Origin: Pseudisothecium myosuroides
Taxonomy: Eukaryota; Streptophyta; Bryopsida; Hypnales; Lembophyllaceae
Length of the DNA stretch: 64,000 nt
Assembly (NCBI GenBank): GCA_951799445.1
Contig: OX637290.1
Coordinates: forward strand, 22,376,987 to 22,440,986
Direction: 5' to 3'
A model generated the notes under the pieces. That model saw only the letters and a program-made list of their open reading frames with translations, did no database searches and was not told where the DNA came from. The stretch's first letter is position 1. Every line of letters begins with the position of its first letter. The position numbers and the translations under genes are program-made. Positions 61,964-64,000 of the stretch are shown here, in pieces.

Positions 61964-62175
61964 AATGCCCTCTTCCATGAGGAAGAGCGGGCCCAAAAAA
62001 AAAAATGCCCTCTTCCATGAGGAAGAATGGCCCCCAAAAAAGAAGGGAATGCCCTCTTCCATGAGGAAGAGGGGGCCAAAAAAAAAAGGGAATGCCTTCT
62101 CCCATGAGGAAGAATGGCCCAAAAAAAAAAGGGAATGCCCTCTTCCATGAGGAAGAGCGGGCCAAAAAAAAAAAT
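61964..62175. repeat. Minisatellite, 5 units of 40-44 bp, each with a perfect hairpin
   Basis: Units begin AATGCCCTCTTCC at 61964, 62004, 62048, 62091 and 62134. Each contains the palindrome CTCTTCCATGAGGAAGAG (some units with one change), then GGGCC-like sequence and a run of 5-11 A. Length differs between units mainly in the A run. Phe/Ser-rich minus-strand open frames over it are by-products of the repeat. Confidence 0.9.
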
Positions 62176-62239
62176 GTAATTTCTAGCAAAGGGGGGAGGG
62201 TAAGGAGGGAGGACAGGTTAAAAAAAAAGAGACCCGACT

Positions 62240-62641
62240 TCAAGCCAAGCAGCTCATCTTCTGCAATATGAGAAGCATGTCTTGACAAGGAATTCCGGTT
62301 AACAGGCACAATCGAAGGTTGGGCACATTCATGAATGGACTGTCATAATCCAGAAGTTGGTAGTAAACACATTCATTTGTTTCCATCGGCATATGGATGA
62401 CACCGTCGTCACGGACACCAAAGACAAGTGGCCTGAAGACCACAATGACCTCGAAGTGATTTAGCATTACTCGTAACTTGGACTCAGCTTCTTCTAGTCT
62501 TGTCCTCACTGAGGGATGACTACAAGAAGTCGCATAGAAGTCATTATTCACAACTCGTGACTTAGATGCGAACGTCCACAGCCGGACGTCTATTGTCGAC
62601 GCTTCTCCGGCCCTGTGCCGTTCATTGTGCCATGAAATCCA
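62240..62641 (-). CDS. Unrecognised terminal exon inside the CACTA region
   Basis: An open exon of about 133 codons follows a good acceptor (AATTACAG|TGG at 62642) and runs to a TGA at 62242-62240. The peptide reads WISWHNERHRAGEASTIDVR, then LWTFASKSRVVNNDFYATS, EEAESKLRVMLNHFEVIVVF and later VPNLRLCLLTGIPC. It looks like real protein sequence (balanced composition, Trp/Cys/His present), but I know no family for it. It lies upstream of the transposase on the same strand, so it may be part of a second element gene or a captured host exon. Its 5' exons were not identified. Confidence 0.4.
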   Translation of the reverse strand, partial: WISWHNERHRAGEASTIDVRLWTFASKSRVVNNDFYATSCSHPSVRTRLEEAESKLRVMLNHFEVIVVFRPLVFGVRDDGVIHMPMETNECVYYQLLDYDSPFMNVPNLRLCLLTGIPCQDMLLILQKMSCLA

Positions 62642-63133
62642 CTGTAATTGAGTTCACAGATATTAATTAAGCTGAATCGAAATAATTAGGCCTACTTCGA
62701 AGTATGAAATGAGAAGCCATCATTGCCCCTAAATGGACAGCGCTCAAGGGCGATGAGTAGAAGATCGTGGACGTCGAGGTCGTCAAGTCACCCGCTAGTC
62801 AGATATAATTACTACGGACCGTAATTAATGGAGAGCCGCCAAAATGGGCCTCCCTAATCATGAAACACAGCAGCCTTGCTCACATTCTTAAGGGCATTTC
62901 AAATACGAACCTGGTAATGACTGAGTTCCTCCGGCACTTATCGCTTCCAGCACCTGAGGATCAGAAGACGAGGAGGACCCAGCCGACTCTATCGCCACTG
63001 TTTAGCGCCGCGGAGACTGTGCCGCCAAGACGTTGTGGCCGAATTACGTCGTTGGGTCCCTCCAACAGTGGGGGCTGCCAAGCATAGTCGCCGTTGCATG
63101 CAGGAGTAACGGATCTGCGCAAGAGTCCAGTCG

Positions 63134-63240
63134 ATGGAGGGTCCGCCGCAAGAGAAGTCGGAGTACGAATTGGCGCGTGATAGAAACGTCGTGGAGGTTC
63201 GAAAGAAGATGCAACCAATGTTCGATCTCCGCTCAGAGCT
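63134..63240 (+). CDS. Possible first exon of a transposon-type gene (SEYE motif)
   Basis: A 35-codon frame from the ATG at 63134 reads through KSEYELARDRNVVEV and ends at a strong donor (CT|GTAAGT, 63241). The motif resembles the SxYExxRxxNI segment near the start of many plant transposon-associated and DNA-binding proteins. No matching downstream exon could be placed with confidence. Confidence 0.3.
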
Positions 63241-63659
63241 GTAAGTACGCGGCCACCCTTCCGTACGTACAAGTCTCACTGCATGTACACTCTAATTCTA
63301 TCGGCGCTGTAGCAGGTAATTTGGCATGACGGGGACATTGTCTGGTGAGAAGTTGTTCCCAACACCAAGCCTACAGTGCATTGTTCCACAGAGTGACTTT
63401 CATGGTCGAGTCCAGCAGTGTTACTGTGCATTGGTCCTTGCGCTGTTTCTTCCATGAGTCTATGCGGCGGCGGAATAGGGTTTTACTGCAGGCGTATTAA
63501 TTTTAGGACCGCCGCCTCCCACAGCAGCGCGTCGGCTGTGGTCTCTCTGTCGTCCCGGAGTCATAGTTTATGACTTCTCACAGCGAAGCGACAGGTTACA
63601 GTCACGGTAGAGTCACGGTAGAGTCAGGGGGTAGTTCAACTGCCATTAATTACTGATTG

Positions 63660-64000
63660 CCTCGGGGAAAGTGAGCCCTATTTGAACGTGAAAGCCACGT
63701 GGGTCCTATCCTTGCATTGCGCCCGTAAACCCTCGTCACTCGCCCATGGAGACGTTCCACGGAGATGTTTTTTCTTTCCTTTTCCGCCGCGCGTGACCAC
63801 TGGCATTGCCTTGATCAGCGTGTTCAGCGTCACCCTAAACCCTAGCCGTCGATTTCTTGCGGGAAGCTTGACCTCGCGACTTGGGCATTGCAGGGACAAC
63901 CCGCATGCGAAGAAGAAATCCGCGGACTTGTTAGCCGGAGAGGAGAGGGAGCAAGGGCAAGTGAGACGTTCGTCGCGGGGCCTTCGAGGACGCGGGGGGA
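63660..64000 (+). other. CpG-rich right edge, possible start of another gene
   Basis: GC- and CpG-rich sequence with an ACCCTAAACCCTAG leader-like motif near 63832. Open frames exist on both strands but none can be chosen over the others. It could be the 5' part of a gene or CACTA subterminal sequence. Confidence 0.25.

Larger units (their letters stand above)
55864..64000 (-). mobile_element. CACTA (En/Spm) DNA transposon, right end beyond the window
   Basis: The terminus CACTACAAGAAAATGGGGGT lies at 55864, the canonical CACTA end. The next 800 bp are dense in GACTG/CAGTC and CGACT motifs (for example 55889-55935 and 56583-56650), as expected for the subterminal repeats bound by the element's own protein. 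A TNP2-type transposase gene lies inside on the minus strand. I found no inverse terminus (TTTTCTTGTAGTG) before 64000, so the element is either longer than 8.1 kb or has lost its right end. Motif-rich stretches also occur at 60820-60960 and 63540-63650. The right boundary given here is simply the window edge. Confidence 0.75.

Noticed and set aside
61964..62175. Regularly repeated palindromic units resembling a CRISPR array
   Set aside because: The units are contiguous without unique spacers and lie in plant nuclear DNA; it is a minisatellite.
61750..62309. Phe/Gly-rich minus-strand proteins with repeated SSWKRAF-like units
   Set aside because: They are translations of the minisatellite with its A runs, present in several frames, and are not independent evidence for a gene.

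Overview
This is nuclear DNA of a land plant. It has spliced genes with GT–AG introns, a plant-type MSH3, a plant F-box/kelch protein, a plant RING protein, a CACTA (En/Spm) transposon and many small terminal-inverted-repeat (TIR) elements. The species cannot be read from the sequence. Compact introns within genes and very AT-rich, repeat-filled spacers would suit a seed-free plant (bryophyte or lycophyte), but that is only a leaning.

Layout. 1-1420 (minus): 5' exons of an unrecognised protein gene that runs off the left edge. 1560-26600: about 25 kb of AT-rich spacer made largely of non-autonomous DNA transposons, with a GC-richer stretch at 24.1-26.6 kb leading into the next gene. 26689-28358 (plus): two-exon F-box/kelch gene. 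28.4-35.7 kb: spacer with more of the same repeats. 35743-44065 (minus): complete 15-exon MSH3 gene (DNA mismatch repair), reconstructed with matching splice phases to 1239 residues. 46952-48071 (minus): two-exon RING finger protein with a hydrophobic C-terminal half; its upstream region carries a 332-bp-period tandem duplication. 50.3-55.8 kb: repeats, including a MITE and a non-coding region with a TATA box and tandem repeats resembling a retrotransposon LTR. 55864 to the right edge: a CACTA element. Its left terminus is visible, it encodes a TNP2-type transposase on the minus strand (60693-56655) interrupted by two in-frame TAG codons, and its right terminus was not found before 64000. Two unrecognised exon candidates and a hairpin minisatellite lie in its right part.

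The host genes are separate and show no shared pathway: MSH3 repairs DNA, while the F-box and RING proteins are probable ubiquitin-ligase components. The most unusual content is the transposon landscape: a family of about 0.9-kb elements bounded by TTAA (a piggyBac-like target signature), dimeric MITEs in both direct and inverted arrangement, and an Emigrant-like and a Stowaway-like element sharing one TA target site. The window holds no CRISPR array, rRNA or convincing tRNA that I could see.
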